Source of the DNA: Parabacteroides sp. TM07-1AC
GTDB taxonomy: Bacteria > Bacteroidota > Bacteroidia > Bacteroidales > Tannerellaceae
Direction of reading: 5' to 3'
Length of the DNA: 64,000 nucleotides
Assembly: GCF_003480915.1 (NCBI RefSeq)
Contig: NZ_QUKD01000005.1
Location: 124,001 to 188,000 of the forward strand
Positions within the stretch are counted from its first letter, which is position 1. The number at the start of each line of letters is the position of its first letter. This document shows positions 26,511 to 35,492 of the stretch, piece after piece. Below the pieces are notes generated by a model, which ran no database searches, had not been told where the DNA came from, and saw nothing but the letters and a program-made list of their open reading frames with translations. Both the position numbers and the translations under genes were made by a program.

Positions 26511-27566
26511 TTATTTTTCTCTTCTTCTGATCTCTTTTACAGCATCTACCATTGCATAGAAGCCCTCCACCTGCATATAGTCAGGAATAGAATTACCTGA
26601 ACCCAAACCATATCCATTCGCTTTTTCCCGAAAGCGGGTGCCTTCTTCCAGGACTTTATTATACACCTGGTCATACGGATTCAGTATCAGATAATTCATA
26701 TCGAAACCACCAAACAAACCTATCTTGTCGGCATAATTATCAATCCATACATCAAAAAGACATATCTGATCTTCATTGGAATGCTTTGCATCGATCCCCA
26801 TTTTCAGAATATCAGGCATAATCGACATGATATTACCACAGGAATGCAGAAGGAATTTCTTATTCTTCCTGTGAACGATATCTATTACTTTCTGCTGTTG
26901 CGGAAGAATAAAGTGACGAATCGTATCCGGTTCAAGCATAGTAGAGGTGCGATGTCCCAGATCATCTCCCATCCGGTAAAAAACAAACAGGTCGTCAAAC
27001 TCGTCGACCATTCTGCTCCAGAGAGTTTCATACAACTCGCCTATCTTTTGGAACAAATCGGCAAATAATTCAGGATCGAGATACTGCATCGTACAAAGGC
27101 TCTCATATCCTACCAGATCCTGTGCTGTCTCAAAAATACCATAACCGCAACCGCCGTACGCTTTCATTCCAGCCGGCATCATCCGCCGGATAGACTGCAG
27201 GCGAGGCTCATAGGTTTCCCAAAAAATACGCGGTATATCTTCAAAAGGGTATTTGTTAAAGTCATCACGGGTTTGAATGGGACCTAACTTTCCTCCCAAT
27301 ATAGCACCGTGTTCGGGAAGTATCTCACAAATAGCCGCTTCATAACTGAAAGCATCGTATGTGTTTTTCTTCCAAAAAGAGATATATTTCCCAAAGTAAC
27401 AGTCCAGGTCGGACTGACTTTTACAAGCAGCCAGCGAAAGCTCCTCTCCCGTACATTTGGAAATGAAAGGCGCATCTATATTATGCTCGTACAAGGGCAA
27501 ATAATCTGGCCGTTGATTATACAGGACTTTCAATATATTCCTGTAATCCGGTTCAAATGTGTCCAT
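26511..27566 (-). CDS. UroD-family methyltransferase, substrate-side partner
   Basis: A 351-residue protein from the ATG at 27566, where the conserved MDTFEPDYRNILKVL start lies; an upstream ATG at 27596 adds ten atypical residues. FLLHSCGNIMSIMPDIL near 240 has the HxC zinc motif, with the terminal GGFDMNYLILN and YGLGSGNSIP regions typical of the superfamily. It is diverged from the other methyltransferase of this operon and could take the methyl group from the growth substrate. It leads the three-gene operon, with a palindromic candidate LacI operator about 75 bp upstream. Confidence 0.82.
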   Translation of the reverse strand: MDTFEPDYRNILKVLYNQRPDYLPLYEHNIDAPFISKCTGEELSLAACKSQSDLDCYFGKYISFWKKNTYDAFSYEAAICEILPEHGAILGGKLGPIQTRDDFNKYPFEDIPRIFWETYEPRLQSIRRMMPAGMKAYGGCGYGIFETAQDLVGYESLCTMQYLDPELFADLFQKIGELYETLWSRMVDEFDDLFVFYRMGDDLGHRTSTMLEPDTIRHFILPQQQKVIDIVHRKNKKFLLHSCGNIMSIMPDILKMGIDAKHSNEDQICLFDVWIDNYADKIGLFGGFDMNYLILNPYDQVYNKVLEEGTRFREKANGYGLGSGNSIPDYMQVEGFYAMVDAVKEIRRREK

Positions 27567-27641
27567 ATGAATATTCTTTAATTTTAAAGCCAACAATATA
27601 AAACAGCCATTAACTGGTCTGTCTAATCTTCAAATCACCCT

Positions 27642-27657
27642 ACTTTACCGGTCAAGT
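27642..27657. promoter_or_regulatory. Candidate LacI-family operator
   Basis: ACTTTACCGGTCAAGT is a 14-of-16 palindrome with a central CCGG, the usual form of LacI/GalR-family operators. It lies between the methyltransferase operon start (27566) and the LacI gene stop (27743). A half site, AACTGGTC, occurs at 27612-27619. It could let the neighbouring regulator repress the corrinoid operon. Confidence 0.5.
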
Positions 27658-27742
27658 AGAAAGATATAAGATCACTGATTTTATTATTTGCCAAAGGACG
27701 AGAACTTGGAGGAAATAAATAATAGCAATTCTTACGATCTGC

Positions 27743-28753
27743 TTATACTATCTTACTATTCGGATCTAAGGCTATAGGTAAGACTGTCCGGACTACGGGC
27801 ATATCCTTATTTTTTACATGTTGTATTAAAATATCCACGGATTGTTTTCCGATCATCGATACCGGTTGGTCGACCACGATCATCCCGGGAGCCAGGATGC
27901 TGAAGGAAGGCATTCTGTGCAGACATCCCAATCCGACTTTTTCCGTAATGTCGACCGAATGTCTGTAGAAATAACGCAATGCTTCCAACGCCAAAAAGTG
28001 AGTGGCAAAAAAGAATCCGTCCACATCGGGACATGTTGTAAACAATTTATCCAGTTTCTTGATTATATCACTTTCATATTCATCGTACTCAATATCCAGC
28101 ACCAACCTCGGATCAGTATCTATAGAGGCATCCTGCAAAGCACTCAAATAGCCTTTAAAACGCTGTTGCATAACTCCCAGGCGTGTTTCTGTGGTTACGA
28201 ATGCTATCTTTTTCTTTCCGTTTGCGATCAGTCGATCCATGACACAACGGACACTGTCCTCATTATTTATGATCACATAATTGGTTGATAAATCCGAAAA
28301 GTAGCGATCTATCAATACGAAAGGGAACGACTCCTGCATCAGGTTTTCAATCTCTTTCTTCGAATGCTCGGTCACAGCGATGACCAATCCGTCCACCTGC
28401 TTGGCTTTCAGCATCCGAATCAGTTTGCTTTCACGGACCGGGTCCGATTCCGAACTGCAGAAAGTAACGGTATATCCTAACTTCTCGGCTTCCAGTTCTA
28501 TCTCACGGGCTATCTGCGCAAAGAAAGTATCCGCAATGGTCGGTATGATCAGCCCAATTGTATTCGTCTTCCCTGAATTCAGGCTCTTTGCCAATAAATT
28601 GGGCTGATAATTATGCTGACGGGCATAGTCTTTTATCTTTTTCTGCATAGCCATACTGATCTTATTCTCATCTCCACGTCCGGACAACACCCATGAAACG
28701 GTTGTTTTCGAGACGTTCAATGCAGTAGCTATGTCTTTAAGAGATATTCCCAT
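27743..28753 (-). CDS. LacI-family transcriptional regulator
   Basis: A 336-residue DNA-binding regulator. The N-terminal helix-turn-helix ISLKDIATALNVSKTTVSWVLSG spans about 3-25, with the hinge region (NYQPNLLAKSLNSG) and a periplasmic-binding-protein-like sensor domain from TIGLIIPTIADTFFAQIA. The sensor family typically binds sugars or small metabolites; the ligand is unknown. It is transcribed in the same direction as the downstream corrinoid methyltransferase genes, with its own -7 element at 28793-28800. It is the obvious candidate regulator of that operon. Confidence 0.92.
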   Translation of the reverse strand: MGISLKDIATALNVSKTTVSWVLSGRGDENKISMAMQKKIKDYARQHNYQPNLLAKSLNSGKTNTIGLIIPTIADTFFAQIAREIELEAEKLGYTVTFCSSESDPVRESKLIRMLKAKQVDGLVIAVTEHSKKEIENLMQESFPFVLIDRYFSDLSTNYVIINNEDSVRCVMDRLIANGKKKIAFVTTETRLGVMQQRFKGYLSALQDASIDTDPRLVLDIEYDEYESDIIKKLDKLFTTCPDVDGFFFATHFLALEALRYFYRHSVDITEKVGLGCLHRMPSFSILAPGMIVVDQPVSMIGKQSVDILIQHVKNKDMPVVRTVLPIALDPNSKIV

Positions 28754-28792
28754 ATTTCCCGGAATTTAATTTTTACCCGAATAATTCGACAG

Positions 28793-28800
28793 CAAAAATA
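28793..28800 (-). promoter_or_regulatory. -7 promoter element for the LacI gene
   Basis: CAAAAATA on the plus strand gives TATTTTTG on the minus strand, matching TAnnTTTG; TSS near 28786, about 33 nt before the start codon. Confidence 0.5.
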
Positions 28801-28825
28801 AAGACAATTCTCTTAGCCTGCAATC

Positions 28826-30064
28826 TTACCCTAAAGATTCAATATAATCACACAGGTTTTCGATACCCTTCTCACTTTTGATCTGCTCACTTACTGCGGC
28901 TGCATTCTTTTTATAATCCGGGTTACCGACCAAATCCGCTATTTTATGTTCCAGTTCATTCTCGGACACCTTGGCGATCTTCACCCGTTCCGGACCTAAT
29001 CCCAGTACTTGTACCCGATACGCCCAATAAGGCTGGTCAAGCAGTAAAGGAGTGATCAGCTGGGGAACACCTGCACGCGCCACACTATGGGTCGTACCGC
29101 TTCCTCCGTGGTGGATAACGGCATCGCAGTGAGGGAAAATAAGATGATGGGGAATCGGCTTCTTCATCAGGTACAGTTGTTCGCTTCCCTGCAAGGTTTC
29201 TCCTGTCTTTGCCCAACCGGAACCGACAACCAACCGGTATTTTTTCCGGTCACTGATACGCGCCAGCATGCCACAAAAACGCTCCCGGTCATTCGATGTG
29301 CAACTGCCCAAAGTAAAGAAGATGACCGGTGTCCGGTCTCTTTGGATAAATGCCATCAGTTCCTGATAAGCCTCTTCGTCATATTCAAACGTATCATTAA
29401 AACAATAGCCTCCGATATTCCAACGGAAACGTTCGTCCCACACCGGATCGGTATGTCCCAGGTAACGGCTGTACAGCAGGAAGTTGTCGCTATTCTTCGC
29501 CGCATCCTGACCAAAGTTATCGATCGGTGACAGGCCATATTTCACCCGGTTCTTGTTGATCGTATCTTTCACCATATAGTTGGAAACCTTGTTCATCATC
29601 AGCCAAAGCAATTTTGGCGTAATGACCGGATTGGGCTTCGGGTACGGGAAAGCGGGAGGCGGCATCTTTGTGCCCGGCAGGAAAGGAGCGAAAGCCGTAC
29701 GCACAAAAGGCTTCTTGCAATATTCGGCAATGCCGGTCGCCGCAAACTCCGTATTGGCTGCCACCAGGACATCATTCTGTTCGAGGAGCGGGATCACCTG
29801 CACAAACTGTTTGTCGATCGCATCACGCGTCCATTCCACGATCCTTTTGAAGCTCTGTTTGTTCTCGGCTGCATCCGCCATCATTCCGCCGATATTATCG
29901 AAATCCTGCAAAACGACCTTCACCGGGTATTTTCTGACCATTTCCTCAAAGACCTGGGGAACATTCATTGTTACTTCATGACCGCGCTTGACTAACTCGC
30001 GTGCCACCGCCAGATAGGGCAGCACGTCACCTTGTGATCCTCTTGTTACAAGTAGTATTTTCAT
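28826..30064 (-). CDS. UGT/MGT-like glycosyltransferase (GT1/GT28 superfamily)
   Basis: A 412-residue GT-B enzyme. It starts MKILLVTRGSQGDVLPYLAVA, the N-terminal acceptor-domain opening of glycolipid and macrolide-type glycosyltransferases. FFTLGSC and IHHGGSGTTHSVARAGVPQL near 325-345 form the UDP-sugar-binding signature (the HHGGxGT motif). Such enzymes glycosylate lipids, carotenoids, sterol-like molecules or antibiotics. The acceptor here is unknown. It abuts the small membrane protein gene with no gap, suggesting the two work together, possibly at the membrane. Confidence 0.9.
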   Translation of the reverse strand: MKILLVTRGSQGDVLPYLAVARELVKRGHEVTMNVPQVFEEMVRKYPVKVVLQDFDNIGGMMADAAENKQSFKRIVEWTRDAIDKQFVQVIPLLEQNDVLVAANTEFAATGIAEYCKKPFVRTAFAPFLPGTKMPPPAFPYPKPNPVITPKLLWLMMNKVSNYMVKDTINKNRVKYGLSPIDNFGQDAAKNSDNFLLYSRYLGHTDPVWDERFRWNIGGYCFNDTFEYDEEAYQELMAFIQRDRTPVIFFTLGSCTSNDRERFCGMLARISDRKKYRLVVGSGWAKTGETLQGSEQLYLMKKPIPHHLIFPHCDAVIHHGGSGTTHSVARAGVPQLITPLLLDQPYWAYRVQVLGLGPERVKIAKVSENELEHKIADLVGNPDYKKNAAAVSEQIKSEKGIENLCDYIESLG

Positions 30065-30247
30065 TTACTCTATATTATTATACGTAGTTTTTTCCTGGCA
30101 CTGTTCTTTTACTTCACATGCCTCGCTCACCTTTTTACCTGCGGCCTTCCGCTTAAAAAGCATCCGGACCAGAAAGGCCAAAAATCCTAATAATAGACTC
30201 ATTAACATAATGAGAACAAAGAACGTATATATAAACATATCCGTCAA
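30065..30247 (-). CDS. Small single-pass membrane protein
   Basis: A 60-residue protein with one hydrophobic helix (about 5-29, FIYTFFVLIMLMSLLLGFLAFLV given here as residues 5-27 in part) followed by a basic and polar cytoplasmic tail (RMLFKRKAAGKK then an acidic cysteine-containing end). It lies directly upstream of the glycosyltransferase with adjacent stop and start codons, and a TAACTTTG promoter box lies upstream at 30386-30393. It could anchor or regulate the enzyme. It may alternatively start at the internal Met4. Confidence 0.6.
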   Translation of the reverse strand: MTDMFIYTFFVLIMLMSLLLGFLAFLVRMLFKRKAAGKKVSEACEVKEQCQEKTTYNNIE

Positions 30248-30378
30248 TGTCTATTTTTCACATTCGATATTCCATTATTAATAATCTCTCTTTACCGCAT
30301 ATTCATATACAAGCAGTTACACACCCTATAAAAGTCAATTCTTAATAATAGAATATTGATTCTGAAATATAGCTATTG

Positions 30379-30406
30379 TTTGGTACAAAGTTATATCAGT
30401 ACTTTG
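30379..30406. promoter_or_regulatory. Overlapping divergent promoter region before the lipoprotein gene
   Basis: The minus strand has TAACTTTG (plus CAAAGTTA, 30386-30393) for the small membrane protein and glycosyltransferase. The plus strand has TTTG at 30379-30382 and TACTTTG at 30400-30406 (one base short of consensus) for the lipoprotein. ACAAAGT...ACTTTGT forms a dyad between them, so the two directions may compete. Confidence 0.5.
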
Positions 30407-30438
30407 TAACATCAAATAAACAATAAAAAGAAAAGTAA

Positions 30439-31602
30439 ATGAACAAGTATTTATTGCGCAACTTTCTTTATGCCATTTGTATGGCCACCTTGTTGTTTGC
30501 CTGCGATGACAATGATGATCAGGATGGTTCCGGAATCAGCGGAATCTACTCCAACAAGTTGAGCACACCCGAGGGTGACAACACATTGACCCTGACTTAC
30601 AGTGGACGTGAGTTCATCGGTAAGGACGTTACCTTCAAACAGGTTAACGGAAATACAGCTAACATCACCCTGCACGGCATCCTCCCCGGTGAAACCGCTA
30701 CTGTATTGGAAAATATTCCTATCTCCGCCGATGGGAACGGATATTCCTTTTCAGGAAGTAGTACAGGGAACAACGGAACTGCATTTTCCTACCAGGGAAA
30801 AGTGGAAACCGGAAAAATGACACTCGCCCTGACAGACGTAAAAGTCGCCTCCAACCAACTGACTTCGAATGCGAAATGGCATCCGGTACAGACCGCTGTA
30901 ACGACGGAGACTGATCCGATAAAGGGAGAATACACCTGCTATCACTATGCTTTCCACCTGGTAACCGACAATCTGATCCTGGGACAGGCCGCCCCTCAAC
31001 TGGAAGCCATACTCGGAAATCTGATTACCTGGTTCATCAACGAAGTCACTTTCAATCCGGACGGCAATATCACAGCCCGCTACGCTACTATGCCGGAAGG
31101 CAAAGCAATCGGCGACCTGATAAACATACCTCCCGACAGGAAGGACAGTGAATGGCTCTCCTCTCCGATCAACCTGGCATCTTATTATGTAAAAGACGAT
31201 TCGGAACTGTATATCATTCCCAATATTGACATGATCCTTTACCAGATCGAGCAGAACAAAACTAAAGCTGACGGTGGTCTGGATGCTGCCGTTATTGCCG
31301 CTGTCTACCAGCAACTCAACAAATGGAGCACGACAGGCATCCGGATGAACATTCGCAAAAACTCGGAAGCACCCTATAATAATATGGGTAAACTGATCGC
31401 TTACAAAGGCGATATCTTTTTGTTCCTCGACAAAGAAGAAGTGGCGGCTTTCCTCCCTTTATTGTCACTGGTTAAAGACCTGCTTCCGGAAGATATACTC
31501 AACGGCCCGATGGGATCGATGATAGGCCCTTTACTGGATATGCTTGCCAATAGCCTGCAACAAGCGAAGACGCTGGAAATGGGCATGATGCTGACCAAAT
31601 AA
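30439..31602 (+). CDS. DUF4925-like lipoprotein
   Basis: A 387-residue lipoprotein: the signal peptide ends LLFACDDN with the lipidated cysteine at about residue 22, followed by an acidic stretch (DDNDDQDG) typical of surface-exported Bacteroidota lipoproteins. Two similar all-beta halves can be seen (TLTLTYSGREFIGKDVTF; KMTLALTDVKV). I recall this pattern as DUF4925. Function unknown. It precedes a TonB-dependent receptor by 33 bp and is probably its surface partner, taking the place of a SusD. Confidence 0.75.
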   Translation: MNKYLLRNFLYAICMATLLFACDDNDDQDGSGISGIYSNKLSTPEGDNTLTLTYSGREFIGKDVTFKQVNGNTANITLHGILPGETATVLENIPISADGNGYSFSGSSTGNNGTAFSYQGKVETGKMTLALTDVKVASNQLTSNAKWHPVQTAVTTETDPIKGEYTCYHYAFHLVTDNLILGQAAPQLEAILGNLITWFINEVTFNPDGNITARYATMPEGKAIGDLINIPPDRKDSEWLSSPINLASYYVKDDSELYIIPNIDMILYQIEQNKTKADGGLDAAVIAAVYQQLNKWSTTGIRMNIRKNSEAPYNNMGKLIAYKGDIFLFLDKEEVAAFLPLLSLVKDLLPEDILNGPMGSMIGPLLDMLANSLQQAKTLEMGMMLTK

Positions 31603-31635
31603 AAGGAGATACAACAACAAATAAAGAGTACAAAC

Positions 31636-34449
31636 ATGAAAAAATATACTATATTATTTTTACTGACCCTCCTGACTCTACCCTCTTTCGGGCAGGTCAT
31701 GAAAGGATTCGTGTACGATAAAGAGAACAATGAGCCGCTGGCGGGTGTCAATATCACCTATAAAAGAATCAGCGGCGAGACAAACGGAACCATTTCGGAA
31801 GCCGACGGCTCCTATGAGATCAGACTGCCGGAAGGCGGCGTGGATCTGCTGTTCAGTTATATAGGTTATGAAAATGAGCAGGTTCCGGTTGTGATCAACC
31901 GCAATGAAACGAAGACGCAAAATATATTTATGCGTATCAAGGCCAATCTGCTGGGCGACGTAGTAGTCAGCGCCGGACGTTTCGAACAGAAACTGAGTAA
32001 TGTAACGGTATCTATGGACTTGCTGAAAGCGGAAGATATCACCAAGCAGGCTCCTACCGACCTGAGTGCGACACTGAACACAATGCCCGGCGTGGACATC
32101 AACGACAAACAGCCTTCTATCCGAGGAGGAAACGGCTGGACATATGGTGTCGGATCACGAAGCATGGTATTGATCGACGGGATGAGTGCACTGACTTCCG
32201 GAACCGGTATTATCAACTGGAACATTGTACCATTGGAAAATATCGAACAGGTGGAAGTGATGAAAGGTGCTTCGTCCGTGCTTTACGGATCGTCCGCCCT
32301 CAACGGAGTAATCAATATCCGCACAAAACGTCCGGGTCTCACGCCTGTTACGACTTTACGTACCTATCTGGGTATCTATGGCGATCCGGATAACGAAGAC
32401 TACCAATGGAGCGACAAATCTTTCTGGAAAGAGGGCAAATACGAGGTAGAACCATTCCTGCGTAAGAACGTATTATCGGGTATCCGTAACCCGATTTATG
32501 AAGGTGTCGATTTCTCTCATGCCCGCCGTGTCGGTAACTTCGACCTTTCCGCCGGATTAAACATGTTCACCGATGAAGGATATAAAAAGCAGGGATATAA
32601 CAAACGTTTCCGTGCCGGAGGCAACCTGACTTACCACCAGCCGATGAATGACGGGAATCTGCTCAACTACGGTTTCAATGTCAACTACATGAGCGACAAG
32701 TATGCCGACTTCTTCCTGTGGCGTTCGCCGAAAGATGTGTACGAACCGTCTCCTATCGCTAATATGGGACGTGAAGCAAATACATTCTATATCGATCCGT
32801 TCTTCAATTTCACAAACCCGAACAACAATACATCCCATAAAATCAAAGCCCGCTTCTATTATCGCGGCGACAATATTGCCGACGGATCGAATAACGATGC
32901 CTCCATTACGGATATCCTCGGAAATATGGGGACGGATGTCAATGCTATCACCGGGATCGTACAAAATGTACAGAACGGCGATTACAGCATGCTCTATCCG
33001 ATCATCCAGCCGGCTTTACAGGGCGACCTGAACGGATTGGTGAACGGTACGACGAATATCCTGGGTCAGATCTTCCCGACTGCCACTACGGCCGATTACT
33101 GCGACCTGCTTTCATGGGTAATGAAACGTGGCATTCCAAGCAGTACGTCCGACCTGGTTCCGTGGCTGTCGAATGCGATCAATCCGAAATCCGATCCGGT
33201 CAGCATCGACAAAAACTATACTTATTATCTCGATTATCAGTTCAACAAAAAATGGGACAACGGTACACAGATCACAGCCGGAGCCACCTACGAACATATG
33301 CGCAGTACTTCGGTAACGACCGGTAACCATGACAGTGATAATGCCGCCATGTTCTTCCAGTATGACCAACGCTTTTTCGACCGGCTGAGTGTATCTGCCG
33401 GGATGCGTGCCGAATATTATCGCGTCGACGACTTCCTGCGTGAAGCCGACACAAAGATATTCGGAGCCAAAGTACCTGTAAAACCGATCTTCCGTGCCGG
33501 ACTGAATTACCAGCTGGCAGACTACAGCTTTATCCGCGCCAGCTTCGGACAAGGTTACCGTTATCCGTCCCTGACAGAGAAATATGCCCGTAAGGACATC
33601 GGCGGGGTCGGTGTATTCCCGAATAATGAAGTAAAAGCAGAGAAGGGAGTGAATGCCGAACTGGGTATCAAACAGGGATATAAATTCGGCAACCTGATGG
33701 GGTTCTTCGATGTAGCCGGTTTCTATACGCAGTATACAGACATGATCGAATTTCGCTTCGGCTTCTTCGACCCGAATTCATATGCCTATGCCAACAGTAC
33801 GAAGGAAATCCTGGGAATCATTGCACAGGGTCAGATGCCGGGTATAGGAGCCCAGTTCTACAATGTCTCCAAAGCACGTATCTACGGGGCAGAGATAAGT
33901 ACAAACGGCTTCTATGACTTCAATGCCGATACCAAACTGTCCTACAACCTGGGATATGTTTTCATCGAACCGGAAGATGCCGATTACAAGGAAAAGAACG
34001 AAATCGAAGCCCAGTACAACGATCCTCTCCGTGCAAAAGAAAAATCCAACGACTCCAAATATCTGAAATACCGTCAGAAACACACGGTGAAAGGTGTTGT
34101 CGACCTGCAATGGAAACGTCTGAACCTGGGTATAAACGTTACCTGGAAGAGTAAAATGCTGGCTGTCGACTATCTGATGGTGGACGAACGCGAAAAAGAC
34201 CAGCCGGATGCCATGGAATATATCCGCCAGCTCCTGTATGGAAATATCGGCGGGGAAACGCTTAATACGTACTGGAAAGAAAAGAATACGGACTATTGTG
34301 TTGTCGACCTGCGTGCAGGCGTGAAAATAACCAAAGACGTATCGTTCCAGTTCATGATCAATAATCTGTTCAACAAAGAGTACTGCACACGTCCGATGCT
34401 AGTCTCCGCACCGCGTACTTACGTGATGCAACTGAATATGTCGTTCTAA
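31636..34449 (+). CDS. TonB-dependent outer-membrane receptor (non-SusC type)
   Basis: A 937-residue protein with a signal peptide (1-19), a carboxypeptidase-regulatory-like domain (MKGFVYDKENNEPLAGVNIT, about 22-100), a plug (TMPGVDINDKQPSIRGG, VEVMKGASSVLYGSSALNGVINI) and a barrel ending YVMQLNMSF, a proper C-terminal beta signal. It is closer to siderophore/cobalamin-type receptors than to SusC. The substrate is unknown; the partner is the DUF4925-like lipoprotein upstream. A strong bidirectional hairpin immediately follows the stop codon. Confidence 0.9.
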   Translation: MKKYTILFLLTLLTLPSFGQVMKGFVYDKENNEPLAGVNITYKRISGETNGTISEADGSYEIRLPEGGVDLLFSYIGYENEQVPVVINRNETKTQNIFMRIKANLLGDVVVSAGRFEQKLSNVTVSMDLLKAEDITKQAPTDLSATLNTMPGVDINDKQPSIRGGNGWTYGVGSRSMVLIDGMSALTSGTGIINWNIVPLENIEQVEVMKGASSVLYGSSALNGVINIRTKRPGLTPVTTLRTYLGIYGDPDNEDYQWSDKSFWKEGKYEVEPFLRKNVLSGIRNPIYEGVDFSHARRVGNFDLSAGLNMFTDEGYKKQGYNKRFRAGGNLTYHQPMNDGNLLNYGFNVNYMSDKYADFFLWRSPKDVYEPSPIANMGREANTFYIDPFFNFTNPNNNTSHKIKARFYYRGDNIADGSNNDASITDILGNMGTDVNAITGIVQNVQNGDYSMLYPIIQPALQGDLNGLVNGTTNILGQIFPTATTADYCDLLSWVMKRGIPSSTSDLVPWLSNAINPKSDPVSIDKNYTYYLDYQFNKKWDNGTQITAGATYEHMRSTSVTTGNHDSDNAAMFFQYDQRFFDRLSVSAGMRAEYYRVDDFLREADTKIFGAKVPVKPIFRAGLNYQLADYSFIRASFGQGYRYPSLTEKYARKDIGGVGVFPNNEVKAEKGVNAELGIKQGYKFGNLMGFFDVAGFYTQYTDMIEFRFGFFDPNSYAYANSTKEILGIIAQGQMPGIGAQFYNVSKARIYGAEISTNGFYDFNADTKLSYNLGYVFIEPEDADYKEKNEIEAQYNDPLRAKEKSNDSKYLKYRQKHTVKGVVDLQWKRLNLGINVTWKSKMLAVDYLMVDEREKDQPDAMEYIRQLLYGNIGGETLNTYWKEKNTDYCVVDLRAGVKITKDVSFQFMINNLFNKEYCTRPMLVSAPRTYVMQLNMSF

Positions 34450-34511
34450 TTGAAAATTGAGAATTGAAAATTAATACATGTATCCGTAATTTTCAATTCT
34501 CAATTTTCAAT
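34449..34511. terminator. Bidirectional hairpin between the receptor and purN genes
   Basis: A perfect 25-bp inverted repeat (34449-34473 and 34487-34511), built from ATTGAAAATTGA-like repeats, has a 13-nt loop. Convergent genes end on both sides (34449 and 34514), so it can terminate both. AT-rich repeats of this kind are common between Bacteroidota genes. Confidence 0.85.
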
Positions 34512-34513
34512 TT

Positions 34514-35080
34514 TCAATTCCCCAAAACTTCCTCTATCACATGCGGATAATGCGCATATTCCAGCGCATGCACTTTCGTTGCGACCTCTTCGGCAGTATC
34601 GGCAGGCAACACTTCACATGTAGCCTGGAAAATGATATCGCCTTCGTCGTAATTCTCATTAATATAATGGATTGTAATGCCCGATTCCTTCTCTCCGGCA
34701 GCCACGACAGCCTCATGCACATGCATGCCATACATACCCTTTCCGCCATGTTTCGGCAACAAAGCCGGATGGATATTAATGATCTTACCCGGATAGGCAT
34801 TCAGCAATGTATCCGATATCTTATTCATAAAACCGGCCAGGACTATCAAATCTATCTGATATTCTGCCAGTTTCGCCAGTATAGGCGTTCCTTCCACAAA
34901 TTCGTCGCGGGAAAACACAAAAGAAGGAATTCCCAATTTATTGACACGGTCATGCACGCCCACATTTTTATTATTGGACAAAACAACTGCTACTTTAACA
35001 GTTTCACTTTTAGAGAAGTACCGGGCTATATTTTCGGCATTTGTTCCCGATCCCGAGGCAAAAATTGCTACGTTTTTCAT
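34514..35080 (-). CDS. purN: Phosphoribosylglycinamide formyltransferase (GART)
   Basis: A 188-residue enzyme of purine biosynthesis that formylates GAR with 10-formyl-THF. The opening NVAIFASGSGTNAENI is the phosphate-binding loop. NIHPALLP carries the catalytic Asn and His, and NENYDEGDII carries the catalytic aspartate. The length is normal. It converges with the receptor gene. The divergent acpP promoter lies in the same 154-bp gap. Confidence 0.95.
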   Translation of the reverse strand: MKNVAIFASGSGTNAENIARYFSKSETVKVAVVLSNNKNVGVHDRVNKLGIPSFVFSRDEFVEGTPILAKLAEYQIDLIVLAGFMNKISDTLLNAYPGKIINIHPALLPKHGGKGMYGMHVHEAVVAAGEKESGITIHYINENYDEGDIIFQATCEVLPADTAEEVATKVHALEYAHYPHVIEEVLGN

Positions 35081-35091
35081 ATTTTCCTATG

Positions 35092-35154
35092 TTTTAGTGC
35101 ACACGAAAAGATAAAATGTGCAGTTTTCCGCATTTTTAGTGCATTAAATTTGTT
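35092..35154. repeat. Possible three-unit 21-bp repeat upstream of acpP
   Basis: TTTTAGTGCA at 35092 and 35134 and AAAATGTGCA at 35113 are spaced by exactly 21 bp. The remaining bases of the units differ. It is a weak relative of the 22-bp arrays elsewhere in the window, or an operator set for the divergent purN and acpP genes. Confidence 0.4.
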
Positions 35155-35181
35155 TTGTAACATAAAAAATTCTTTTCTTTG
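35154..35181 (+). promoter_or_regulatory. Promoter of the acpP-fabF-rnc operon
   Basis: TTTG at 35154-35157 (-33) and TTTCTTTG at 35174-35181 (one mismatch to TAnnTTTG) are separated by 16 bp. TSS near 35188, about 47 nt before acpP. Confidence 0.5.
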
Positions 35182-35234
35182 CACTGCAAATTTAAAAAGT
35201 ATATTCGTATTTATTAATCTAAATTGAAAAAGTT

Positions 35235-35471
35235 ATGTCTGAAGTTGCATCTAGAGTAAAAGCTATCATCGTTGATAAGTTAAGTGTTGAAGAAACAGAA
35301 GTTACAAACGAAGCAAGCTTTACTAATGATTTAGGAGCAGACTCTCTTGACACTGTAGAGTTGATTATGGAATTCGAAAAGGAATTCGGTATTTCAATTC
35401 CTGATGATCAGGCAGAAAAGATTACAACAGTAGGCGACGCAGTTGCTTATATCGAAGCTAACGCGAAGTAA
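35235..35471 (+). CDS. acpP: Acyl carrier protein
   Basis: A 78-residue acidic four-helix protein that carries growing acyl chains. The phosphopantetheine attachment motif is [10 protein letters not shown] with Ser37. It lies 21 bp before fabF, the common acpP-fabF-rnc order of fatty acid genes in Bacteroidota. Confidence 0.97.
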   Translation: MSEVASRVKAIIVDKLSVEETEVTNEASFTNDLGADSLDTVELIMEFEKEFGISIPDDQAEKITTVGDAVAYIEANAK

Positions 35472-35492
35472 TCAATCCTTTTAATTAAAGGT

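Noticed and set aside
34449..34511. Mobile element or slippage array made of ATTGAAAATTGA
   Set aside because: It forms one perfect hairpin between convergent genes and looks like a bidirectional terminator; the AT repeat is common in this phylum.
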